Part shown: positions 56,557-64,000 of the stretch, in pieces
How positions within the stretch are numbered: the stretch's first letter is position 1
Layout: each line of letters opens with the position of its first letter
Assembly: GCA_910575075.1 (NCBI GenBank)
Contig: CAJTCY010000021.1
Span: forward strand, 22,889-86,888
Source: Lachnospiraceae bacterium
GTDB lineage: Bacteria > Bacillota > Clostridia > Lachnospirales > Lachnospiraceae
Length of the DNA stretch: 64,000 nucleotides
Reading direction: 5' to 3'
Notes under the pieces: generated by a model
What the model was told of the DNA's origin: nothing
Seen by the model: the letters and a program-made list of their open reading frames with translations, nothing else
Databases searched by the model: none
Program-made: the position numbers and the translations under genes

Positions 56557-58002
56557 ATGAATATATTTGGACTGAGCATACGGTCTGTCCTGCGCAAGCG
56601 GGCAAAAACAATACTGCTTATGTTGATAATATTTATAACTTCGGTATTCATATTTGCCGGATGGGCTTGCAAATCTGCCAGTGTACAGACACAGAATGAA
56701 AGCAAACAGGCAATCGGGGCATCATTCCGATTAGAGGAAAATGAGGCGAACCGCCATGTACGGATGGATAAACTTGTCAAACAGATTGGAGAGGGAGTAG
56801 GCGGTAGCGCAGGGGGATACCATACGGAGCAGAATGAATCAGGAGAATGGTTTACATGGACAGATAATGATTTCGATACACTTTTGATGGAGGACATTTT
56901 AAGGATCGCGGAAGTAGACGGGATAAAAGAATATAACATCACAACCGCAAACACAGTCGTCAATCCGGTGAACTTTGAACGTATCGAGGATAAGGATGTA
57001 GATCAAAATTCTGATCAAAAAGGTGTGTCGCTGCGTGGAAACCTTCGTATGGAGCTGGATTTTGATGTTCAGAAGGGGAATATTGAAGTCAAGGAAGGCA
57101 GGATGATCACACCAGAAGATACAGATGTATGTATAATTTCCAGAGAAATTGCAGATTTAAATGGACTGCAGGTAGGGGATTTTCTCGAATTTAACAACTG
57201 GAAGGAAAGGGAAACTTCCACGGTGTATAAGGCAGAGGTGGTAGGCATCTATGATTCTATCAGTGGTATTACACCGATCATGTATGGTGACAGCTACCGG
57301 AGTGAGAACATTATTTTCACGGATTTGTCTTTTCCGGAAAAACCGGAAGGAAATGAGGGCAATCCTCTGTATCAGTATGCAACCTTCGTAGTAGAAAATG
57401 TGGATGAATACGAAACCGTCAGGAAAAGGATACAGGCAGTGGATATCGGATGGGAAAGATATGATTTCCTTGACAATACAGGAATGAGTGACACGATGAC
57501 GGAGAACTTCGGAGAATTAGAGAAAATGAGTTCACTGATTCTGATACTGGTCTGTATATCTGGTATCATTATCATATGTCTGGTGTTCCTGTTCTGGTTA
57601 AAAGGCAGGGTACACGAAATCGGTATCTATCTTTCGCTTGGCAGGACAAAATGCGGTATTATCATGCAGATGCTTCTGGAGGGCATTCTGGTTGGTTGCG
57701 TTGCGTTTCTCATTGCTGCCGCAGCATCCCCGGTAGTTTCTAAAGGGGTTGTCGAATATCTGGTGGATTATCAGACGAAGCTGCAGGCAGAGGCAGAACA
57801 ATTAAATGCGGGTATGGTATCAAACGGTGTGATAGAAGATGACAGGGAGGCGGAGATTGTAGGCGTCACGGTAGAAATCAGCGGCGATGTCATCTGCCTG
57901 TCAGGAATATCGGTTCTTGGAATCATCATGGCTGCAATTACACTGTCCTGCATTTCCGTCATGGTCCAGAAGCCGAAAGAAATATTGAGCAGGATGAGTT
58001 AG
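56557..58002 (+). CDS. ABC transporter permease, FtsX/MacB type (second)
   Basis: 481 aa with the same fold as its neighbour: N-terminal helix ('TILLMLIIFITSVFIFAGWA'), a MacB-like extracellular domain ('MITPEDTDVCIISREIADLN', 'GLQVGDFLEFN'), then three helices starting 'SLILILVCISGIIIICLVFL', with the coupling segment 'RVHEIGIYLSLGRTKCGIIM'. It starts 1 nt after the first permease. Two unequal permeases suggest a heterodimeric transporter. AGGGATAAC before the ATG gives a weak but usable binding site. Confidence 0.9.
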   Translation: MNIFGLSIRSVLRKRAKTILLMLIIFITSVFIFAGWACKSASVQTQNESKQAIGASFRLEENEANRHVRMDKLVKQIGEGVGGSAGGYHTEQNESGEWFTWTDNDFDTLLMEDILRIAEVDGIKEYNITTANTVVNPVNFERIEDKDVDQNSDQKGVSLRGNLRMELDFDVQKGNIEVKEGRMITPEDTDVCIISREIADLNGLQVGDFLEFNNWKERETSTVYKAEVVGIYDSISGITPIMYGDSYRSENIIFTDLSFPEKPEGNEGNPLYQYATFVVENVDEYETVRKRIQAVDIGWERYDFLDNTGMSDTMTENFGELEKMSSLILILVCISGIIIICLVFLFWLKGRVHEIGIYLSLGRTKCGIIMQMLLEGILVGCVAFLIAAAASPVVSKGVVEYLVDYQTKLQAEAEQLNAGMVSNGVIEDDREAEIVGVTVEISGDVICLSGISVLGIIMAAITLSCISVMVQKPKEILSRMS

Positions 58003-58011
58003 GAGGGGTTT

Positions 58012-58758
58012 ATGATAGAAATAAAGGACGTAATGTATTATTACAAATCACAAAGAGACAAAGTGATATTGAAGCATATATCTTACTGCTTTGAGCAAGG
58101 GAAAATGTATGCCGTTTTAGGCACAAGCGGATCTGGGAAGACCACACTGCTTTCTCTGCTGGCGGGACTTGATGTGCCGGTAGAGGGGGAAATCCGTGTG
58201 AACGGTGTAAATATCATGCAGAAAGGTTTAAACGGGCATAGGAAAGAAAACATCTCACTTGTATTTCAAAACTACAACCTGATTGATTACCTTACGCCAG
58301 TTGAAAATGTCAGGCTTGGAGGAAAAGAAGATGCAATGGGTTTATTAAGGTCAATGGGGCTGGATGAAACCCAGAGCAGGCGTAACGTAATGCAGCTATC
58401 CGGCGGGCAGCAGCAGAGGGTTGCCATAGCAAGGGCATTGGCAAGTAATGCACCAGTCCTGCTGGCAGACGAGCCTACAGGAAATCTGGATGAAGATACT
58501 GCGAATGAGATCATTGCTATTTTTTCAGAACTGGCGCATGAAAAGAACAAATGCGTGATCATGGTTACGCACAGTAAGGAACTGGCTCAGAAAGCGGATG
58601 TCATTTTGACTTTGAAGAAAGGGACAGTTGCAGCAACGGAGGATACTGCACTGGATGAGCGGATCAGAAAGGGACTTAGGGAGCAGGCTGAAAAGTTTTC
58701 AGCTCCAGATGATTTAAAAGATAGAATAATGAGTGAGATTGAACGGAAAAGCTGTTAA
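58012..58758 (+). CDS. ABC transporter ATP-binding protein
   Basis: 248 aa. Walker A 'LGTSGSGKTTLLSLLAGLDV', Q-loop 'LVFQNYNLIDYL', signature 'LSGGQQQRVAIARALAS', Walker B 'VLLADEPTGNLDEDTANEII' and H-loop 'VIMVTHSKEL'. It resembles LolD/MacB/BceA-type ATPases that pair with FtsX permeases. About 30 extra C-terminal residues (ISAPDDLKDRIM-like) follow the fold. Preceded by AGGAGGGG, 9 nt after the second permease. Confidence 0.95.
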   Translation: MIEIKDVMYYYKSQRDKVILKHISYCFEQGKMYAVLGTSGSGKTTLLSLLAGLDVPVEGEIRVNGVNIMQKGLNGHRKENISLVFQNYNLIDYLTPVENVRLGGKEDAMGLLRSMGLDETQSRRNVMQLSGGQQQRVAIARALASNAPVLLADEPTGNLDEDTANEIIAIFSELAHEKNKCVIMVTHSKELAQKADVILTLKKGTVAATEDTALDERIRKGLREQAEKFSAPDDLKDRIMSEIERKSC

Positions 58759-58846
58759 TGCCATTAGTCTGTAAGGGTGTTCAGGCAATGGTGGGCAAAG
58801 CTAATAAAAAGTGCGGAGAGAATATAAGGAACCATGACAAAACCCA

Positions 58847-58884
58847 GCCGCCGCTATGGGGAGATTCACCTCATAAGCGGCGGT
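58847..58884. terminator. GC-rich hairpin after the ABC cluster
   Basis: GCCGCCGCT pairs with AGCGGCGG through an ATGGGG / CCTCAT extension. No T-run is evident. The surrounding gap 58759-59150 contains no convincing gene; a short frame at 58975 is rejected. Confidence 0.5.
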
Positions 58885-59150
58885 CTGCCGTTTCCGCCGG
58901 ATTATCCGTATGGAGGTAATATAGGGTGCTGTCGGATGAAAAGCGAAAAACTTTAGGGGTGATTTGGGATTTTTTTGAAAGGAAAAAAGATTTCGTTCCC
59001 TGTGGGCGGAAAACGAAAAATATCTGCCGATATAAAAAGTAAAAAGAACTGTCTATGGGAAAGCTACGCCCATCCCCAGACTTGGGTAGAGTGGAAAATA
59101 TGGCTTATTATCATATGTGGAATTGAAAAGAGAAGTTGGAGGCTATTTTC

Positions 59151-59549
59151 ATGCAAGTGTATTCAATGCAGGAATTGTTAAAACAATATTTAGAATTTGG
59201 ATTTGATATTGCATCTGTCAGTATGGCAACACAAATATCAGAGGAAGAATTGCGGCAGTTATACAGCAACGGGAATTACAAATTAGCGGATAAGGCTGAA
59301 GAGAAATATCTTATGGTGTTTTTGATGCAGCTCTGTTGTGAAAAGCCTGAAAACGATGGATATTACCGTGCGATACTTGAAAGCCTTATACAATACTTCA
59401 AACTTTCGCCAGAAGCGATAGCAAATTACATCGACATAGAAACGGATGTGTTGCTGTCTTTTGAAAGTAGCCTGGATAAAGACAGGATTGAGAAATGCAT
59501 AGCGCATCTTTTCACTACGTTTATCCGTGACCCGCGCTATTCGGAGTAG
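59151..59549 (+). CDS. Small helical protein of unknown function
   Basis: 132 aa from the ATG at 59151, with TTGGAGG upstream. It is predicted all-helical. The N-terminal 'MQELLKQYLEFGFDIASVSM' and 'ATQISEEELRQLYSNG' look like a short helix-turn-helix, and the middle resembles another helix pair (LIQYFKLSPEAIANYIDIET). It could be a small regulator, but no family is recognised. It lies 390 nt after the ABC cluster on the same strand. Confidence 0.6.
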   Translation: MQVYSMQELLKQYLEFGFDIASVSMATQISEEELRQLYSNGNYKLADKAEEKYLMVFLMQLCCEKPENDGYYRAILESLIQYFKLSPEAIANYIDIETDVLLSFESSLDKDRIEKCIAHLFTTFIRDPRYSE

Positions 59550-59669
59550 GGAAAGTAATGCTTCTTGAAAATTGCAGAGCAAGCCACAGAGCATGGCGGG
59601 TATCCCCGGTTTCCGGCGGATAGGCAAATCGGGGAGCATGGGCGGCTTCCGCAGAAAGGACATTTTATT

Positions 59670-60188
59670 ATGGAAATAACGGGAATCAAGAATAAACATA
59701 CATCAATATTAAAGGCATCATCCAGAAAAGGGTGGAAGCTGACGGATTCCCTCTGGGAGAAGGTCACGGCGCTTGCGAGGGAGGATGCGGCGCAGAACGT
59801 CTATATGGGGAATCAGTTCCTTGCCCTGCGGAAAAGCGAGGTGGCGACAGTCGCGCCGGACAGGGCGGCTCTGATGGGGAAGGCCAGCCAGAGGATGGCG
59901 GACATGAAAGAGATCAGGGAAGCTGGTGAGCGGTTGCTGTGCCTCCTGTTCGGAGAGCCGTATGAGGCGAGGTTCCAGTCCGGGGGAGCTGCCCATGTGT
60001 ATGATGAAAACGGCGATGAGGTGCTGACGTATACCGCAGGCGTGGGCTGGCATGAGAAGGAGTCAAAGGCGGAGACGGAAGTGCATGGCGCGCTGAAAGC
60101 CACCTACTATGACGCATTCAAGGTTTTAATGAATGAGGATATGGGGCGCTTTGTGTCGAAAATAGTCTGCCGAGGTAGAATAGAGTAA
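59670..60188 (+). CDS. Conserved-looking protein of unknown function
   Basis: 172 aa from the ATG at 59670 (MEITGIKNKHTSILKASSRK), with GAAAGGAC upstream; the longer in-frame ATG at 59565 covers sequence that does not look coding. The protein is charged, with 'WEKVTALAREDAAQNVYMGN' and a C-terminal 'HGALKATYYDAFKVLMNED'. GC content is visibly higher than in the flanking genes, a hint of separate origin. I do not recognise a family. A perfect 16-bp hairpin follows. Confidence 0.55.
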   Translation: MEITGIKNKHTSILKASSRKGWKLTDSLWEKVTALAREDAAQNVYMGNQFLALRKSEVATVAPDRAALMGKASQRMADMKEIREAGERLLCLLFGEPYEARFQSGGAAHVYDENGDEVLTYTAGVGWHEKESKAETEVHGALKATYYDAFKVLMNEDMGRFVSKIVCRGRIE

Positions 60189-60199
60189 ATTTTTGGAGT

Positions 60200-60246
60200 A
60201 ATAAGCACTTTATTTTTCATATTTGGTGTCAAATAAAGTGCTTATT
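60200..60246. terminator. Hairpin terminator candidate
   Basis: AATAAGCACTTTATTT (60200-60215) and AAATAAAGTGCTTATT (60231-60246) form a perfect 16-bp stem with a 15-nt loop, shortly after the preceding stop codon. Confidence 0.7.
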
Positions 60247-60450
60247 ATGTGATTAACTTGGATTTGGGTACAGTTATTCCTTTAAAAACTGGATTCAAAG
60301 AAGGGTATTAACTGTATTTGCAATATCATTGAACAATTTGAAGAATTAAAAGTAAGGGGCTTTAAAAAGAATATAAATTGATTTTAGAATGCAGTTGTGT
60401 ATATACCAGTAAAATGATAAGATATAAATAAGAAATACGGAGGATTGTAT

Positions 60451-61380
60451 ATGGGGAATATATATGAGGGGGTATTTAGGACAATCTTGAATGACTGCCG
60501 GCAAATGATCATCCCGGTGATCAATGAGATTTTCGGGGAAGATTATACAGGGAATGAAAAAATAGAGTTTCATCCCAATGAGCATTTTATTGATCGGCAA
60601 GATGCAGCAGACCAGGAAAGGATAACCGATACTAATTTCACAATATTTGGAAAGATAAAGAAAAAATATCATCTTGAATGTGAAAGTAGCTTGCCGGACG
60701 GGCGTATGACAATCCGGCTGTTTGAGTACGATGCGCAGATAGCATTGGATGAGGGTGAGGTCACTAATGAAACACTGACTGTAACATTTCCGAATACAGC
60801 GGTACTATATCTTAGAGCATATAAGAAGATGCCTGATAAAATGCGATACGTGATAAAAACGCCAGGTGGAAGCGTGGAGTATGATGTTCCAATTATGAAA
60901 GTACAAGAATATCCTCTGGAAGATATCTTTTTTAAAGGGTTATTGCTACTAATTCCGTTTTATATTTTTTTACATGAAAAGAACTTTAAAGTGTATAATA
61001 GTAATGAACAGGAGTTGGAAAAACTGAAAGCAGTGTATCAGGATATTCTGGAGAGGCTTAACCAATTGGAGCGGGAAGGGAAAATAGGTGCTTTTGATAA
61101 GCGGACAATCATAGAACTTTCCAGAGATGTGGTTAAGGAAATCGCACAGAAGTATGAGAATGTGCAGAAAGGCGTAGGTGGAATGATGAGCGGAGCGTTA
61201 ATTGAGACAGAAGCAAGGATGATTTTGAATAGAGGAAAGGCAGAAGGCAGAAATGAAACTAAAAAGGAAACTGCCCTTAGAATGTTGCAGGATGGAGAAT
61301 TATCAATAGATAAGATTGCAAAATATTCAGGCCTTGATATTGAGGAAGTAGAGTTGCTCGCAGGGCTTCAGACGGTATAA
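60451..61380 (+). CDS. Rpn-family PD-(D/E)XK nuclease / putative transposase
   Basis: 309 aa from the ATG at 60451 (MGNIYEGVFRTILNDC), preceded by CGGAGGA. The core 'ERITDTNFTIFGKIKKKYHL' followed by 'ECESSLPDGRMTIRLFEYDA' matches the D...ExE arrangement of Rpn-type nucleases, and the C-terminus has the typical linker 'NRGKAEGRNETKKETALRML' plus a helix-turn-helix-like 'DGELSIDKIAKYSGLDIEEV'. Family members are associated with DNA cleavage and RecA-independent recombination, often in phage-defence or mobile regions. It lies 310 nt before a defence-like gene. Confidence 0.75.
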   Translation: MGNIYEGVFRTILNDCRQMIIPVINEIFGEDYTGNEKIEFHPNEHFIDRQDAADQERITDTNFTIFGKIKKKYHLECESSLPDGRMTIRLFEYDAQIALDEGEVTNETLTVTFPNTAVLYLRAYKKMPDKMRYVIKTPGGSVEYDVPIMKVQEYPLEDIFFKGLLLLIPFYIFLHEKNFKVYNSNEQELEKLKAVYQDILERLNQLEREGKIGAFDKRTIIELSRDVVKEIAQKYENVQKGVGGMMSGALIETEARMILNRGKAEGRNETKKETALRMLQDGELSIDKIAKYSGLDIEEVELLAGLQTV

Positions 61381-61560
61381 AAAGGAGTATAATAAGTTTT
61401 ACTATGGTTATGGATCAGGGAAAAGCTTATTTTAAAAGCATTTTCCTGGTGAATGAGTTTGTCTTGTTGTTATAGAAGGAATTTACTCAATGAACGCAGA
61501 TGTCATAATATAAAAATTTGATTTTGCACATACAAGTAAACTGTTTATTGTTATTTATAG

Positions 61561-61665
61561 ATGTTGTATTTTATTGATACAGTGATTAATAAACTATTAC
61601 CTGAACCGGAAGAAATAGCAAGGCGATTAGATAAAATAGATGGATGGTTTTTGCATGATTTCTAA
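61561..61665 (+). CDS. Possible 34-aa ORF overlapping the next gene's first ATG
   Basis: ATG at 61561 to TAA at 61665 (MLYFIDTVINKLLPEPEEIA...). The stop overlaps the ATG at 61665 as TAATG, a coupling arrangement, but no ribosome binding site is present, so it may be a remnant of a lost gene. The remainder of the gap (61381-61560) is AT-rich with no recognisable feature. Confidence 0.25.
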   Translation: MLYFIDTVINKLLPEPEEIARRLDKIDGWFLHDF

Positions 61666-61691
61666 TGAAAAAGGAGTATGAGAGATATATA

Positions 61692-63890
61692 ATGAAATAT
61701 GAGATTGCAGTATGTACTAAAGAAGGTGATTCAACAACATTTAAAGGCAATTTATTGGAAAAACTTGTCAGAGAAATTCTAGAAGTGCAACAATACAAAG
61801 TAACAGAGACTGTTCGGATTACCGGGATGGAAATAGATTTGCTAGCCAGACATAAAATTAGTAATACCACAATTTTTGTTGAGTGCAAGGCATGGGATGG
61901 CACTTTGCCAGCAGATGTAATTACAAAATTATTATGGAATGTTGTTATGAAAAATGCCGATGGAGGATGGCTTATTACAACAGGTGCATTATCAAAAGAT
62001 GCAAAGGGAGCACAAGAAGAATGGGAACGGGAGGATAATGCAAGAAGGCAGATGCTTTCATTCTATACTGCTGAAAGAATAATTGAATTATTATTGGACA
62101 CTAAACTGATCAGAAAACATATTCCTTTAAACATAGATTTACAGGGCGAATATGAACAGGGGGAAACAGAATTATTATTTATAACGGATATTGGAAGATA
62201 TTGGATAGTTCCAGTAGCTATTAAAAATTCGGGATTAATTACATCTGTGATTGCATTTGATGCAAATACAGGGGAACGCATTGTAGATACAAAAGTTATA
62301 GAAGAACTTAAGTGTAGAAAAAATAAGTATAGTGAATACGAATGGATTTTAGATAAGCAAAAAAATGATAAGGTAGTTAAAGAACTGTTAAATGAGTATA
62401 AAAGTGTCGTGCCTGTCATTACAGGAGATGCATGGAATGATTATAGACCGGCAAGACCAGAAGATTTTGTAGGTAGAAAACAAAGCATTCAGGAGATATT
62501 TAGTTTTTTTGAAGCTGTTATAGTTGGAAAAACGGATACTCGATTATTTGCAATTAAGGCACCATCTGGAATGGGGAAGAGTTCCCTGATCTCTAAAGTA
62601 TCAGCAATGGCCAATAGAGCAAAAAAGAATAGAAAATATTTTATATATTCTGTTGATGTAAGAACTGCAATGTCACATAGATATGCAGAATTTGCTTTGC
62701 GAGCATGTCTTAATGCAGCGCAAAAAGAAGATTTTATAAAATTAAATGATGAAAGCAAAGATATAGAATTAAGTTCTATTGAGCAGATTTTTGAAGAAGG
62801 TTATATTTCGAAAATGTTGGATAATTTGAAAATAGAAGAAAAATGTATAGTTCTAATATTTGATCAGTTTGAAGAATTATTTTCGAAAAAAGAGTTGTGG
62901 GGACTTTTTGATTCCATTCGAAATTTGAGTAATATGATTGATGCAGAGAAGCAGAATTTTATTTTAGGGTTTGCGTGGAAAACTGATTCATTCGTTCCGC
63001 TTGATCATCCTGCATACGCTATGTGGTCTGATTTGAGGGATAGGAGAAAGGAAATTGGTATTTTACCATTTAGTGTAAGTGAAATTAGAAGCGCAATTAA
63101 TGTTTTCGGTAAGCAGTTAGGAAATCCAATTAATCCGGTTTTGAGAAATTATTTGGTAAATCAATGTCAGGGATATCCATGGCTTTTGAAGAAATTGTGT
63201 ATTCATGTATTTGAATTAATTAAAGAGGGAAGTTCACAAGAAAATGTAATTGGAAGAAAATTAGAAATAACAGAATTATTTGATAAAGATATATCTGAAT
63301 TAACAGGTGAGGAACATGCATGTTTGAAAGATATTGCAAAAGATACTCCGGCAGATTATAATCGTATACTTGATTTATATGGAAATAATGTTTTACAATT
63401 ATTAATTAATAAGAGGATTGTGATTCATCGTGGTTCTAAACTTACGCTTTATTGGGATATATTTAGAGATTATATTGTAAATGGAACGACTCCGACTATT
63501 ACATTAGATTATATTCCACAATATATGTTTTCAACTATATGTAAAGTTATCATGGTGTTATTAGAAAAAGAAAATGTTTTGTCTTATGATGAGCTATGCA
63601 ATAGAGTTGGGCTTACAAGTTCCACAATTGATAATGTTATGATTGATATGGTTATGTTTGGACTGGCAAAACGGGAAAGCGAGAAAATTTATTTGTTGGT
63701 CAATAGCCTTGATAGAAGTATAGAATTATTATGGGATTTTTTTAAACGCCATATTTTATATATCGAAAGCCAAAAAGAACTCAAAAATGGTTTTACATAT
63801 TTAGATTTTAGAGTGTTATTTGTTAGAACATATAATGAAAAATTACTAAATGATAAAACAAGGAATACGTATTCTAGTGTGGTGACATGA
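61692..63890 (+). CDS. PD-(D/E)XK endonuclease fused to a STAND-type NTPase (candidate defence protein)
   Basis: 732 aa from the ATG at 61692 (MKYEIAVCTKEGDSTT); the ATG at 61665 would add nine residues. Residues 17-110 form an Mrr-like restriction endonuclease: Glu23 in 'GNLLEKLVREIL', Asp49 in 'GMEIDLLARH' and Glu64-x-Lys66 in 'IFVECKAW'. A linker with a beta-rich segment follows, then a STAND/AAA-like NTPase: 'FVGR' at 259-262, Walker A 'APSGMGKSS' at 290-298 and Walker B 'IVLIFDQFEELF' at 386-397. A winged-helix-like region lies near 615-680 (LSYDELCNRVGLTSSTIDNV). It may be an NTPase-gated nuclease that acts on infection, as in Avs-type systems, but lacks a long repeat sensor. AT-rich composition suggests transfer. 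Confidence 0.78.
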   Translation: MKYEIAVCTKEGDSTTFKGNLLEKLVREILEVQQYKVTETVRITGMEIDLLARHKISNTTIFVECKAWDGTLPADVITKLLWNVVMKNADGGWLITTGALSKDAKGAQEEWEREDNARRQMLSFYTAERIIELLLDTKLIRKHIPLNIDLQGEYEQGETELLFITDIGRYWIVPVAIKNSGLITSVIAFDANTGERIVDTKVIEELKCRKNKYSEYEWILDKQKNDKVVKELLNEYKSVVPVITGDAWNDYRPARPEDFVGRKQSIQEIFSFFEAVIVGKTDTRLFAIKAPSGMGKSSLISKVSAMANRAKKNRKYFIYSVDVRTAMSHRYAEFALRACLNAAQKEDFIKLNDESKDIELSSIEQIFEEGYISKMLDNLKIEEKCIVLIFDQFEELFSKKELWGLFDSIRNLSNMIDAEKQNFILGFAWKTDSFVPLDHPAYAMWSDLRDRRKEIGILPFSVSEIRSAINVFGKQLGNPINPVLRNYLVNQCQGYPWLLKKLCIHVFELIKEGSSQENVIGRKLEITELFDKDISELTGEEHACLKDIAKDTPADYNRILDLYGNNVLQLLINKRIVIHRGSKLTLYWDIFRDYIVNGTTPTITLDYIPQYMFSTICKVIMVLLEKENVLSYDELCNRVGLTSSTIDNVMIDMVMFGLAKRESEKIYLLVNSLDRSIELLWDFFKRHILYIESQKELKNGFTYLDFRVLFVRTYNEKLLNDKTRNTYSSVVT

Positions 63891-63896
63891 TGATAT

Positions 63897-63937
63897 TTAG
63901 TTTTACTACCACCTTTTAAGAGGCGGTAGTAAAACTG
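63897..63937 (+). terminator. Hairpin after the nuclease-NTPase gene
   Basis: TAGTTTTACTACCACC pairs with GGCGGTAGTAAAACT (one mismatch) around TTTTAAGA. It begins within 10 nt of the stop codon, which suggests a single-gene unit. The remaining bases to 64000 show no gene. Confidence 0.6.
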
Positions 63938-64000
63938 GGGTATAAAGATTTAAGTTTTATTCTGGCGTCACCTGTCCTAAAATGCCAGTTAACTTTTGCG

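Noticed and set aside
58975..59181. 68-codon plus-strand frame before the small helical protein
   Set aside because: Composition is not protein-like, it has no start signal, and it overlaps the well-supported start at 59151.

Overview
The window reads as a chromosome segment of a low-to-mid GC Gram-positive anaerobe of the class Clostridia, most likely family Lachnospiraceae. I infer this from AGGAGG ribosome binding sites, CIRCE-controlled hrcA-grpE-dnaK-dnaJ, a single-chain GlyQS, pyruvate phosphate dikinase, the IreB/RuvX/DUF1292/RNase J block, and secreted proteins ending in lysine-rich Ig-like tails. I cannot fix genus or species from sequence alone.

Layout. 1-5.4 kb: two secreted polysaccharide-directed proteins (LamG/Big_2 and a GH43-like enzyme). 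5.6-10.8 kb: class I heat-shock operon with a textbook CIRCE operator. 11.2-15 kb: a surface transglutaminase-like protein and a coiled-coil/J-domain protein. 15.2-27.8 kb: a dense run of translation, RNA-modification and RNA-decay genes (prmA, rsmE, cysteine desulfurase, thiI, mtaB, ireB, ruvX, RNase J, YlbF, trmR, a U32 hydroxylase) with an HPr-like gene on the other strand. 27.9-36.4 kb: aroC, tgt, yajC, leuB, acetolactate synthase, serC and a phosphoglycerate dehydrogenase. 36.5-50.1 kb: HD-domain protein, mscS, M16C peptidase, era, a YqzL-like ORF, recO, a lipoprotein, glyQS and ppdK. 50.2-52.5 kb: decayed IS91-like and IS1182-like elements. 52.7-58.8 kb: a two-component system divergent from a lipoprotein/ABC exporter cluster. 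58.8-64 kb: an accessory tail with small unknown genes, a Rpn-type nuclease and a large PD-(D/E)XK plus STAND-type NTPase protein that looks like a defence gene.

The least ordinary content is intergenic. Non-coding, multi-hairpin repeats (called A, B, C and D here) occupy many gaps. Family A (about 195 bp, three copies) has long terminal inverted repeats, a cloverleaf-like set of internal hairpins with compensatory changes, and two copies bounded by perfect 10-bp direct repeats. One insertion rewrote the dnaJ stop codon and another struck the leuB -35 box, which the target duplication restored. Family B has different arms but the same internal plan. Family D is a 158-bp element present as two nearly identical inverted copies around mscS, each between CTAG repeats, one of them inserted into the tip of a family B hairpin.

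I saw no rRNA, tRNA or CRISPR array. Start codons were adjusted where a ribosome binding site clearly favoured an internal start.
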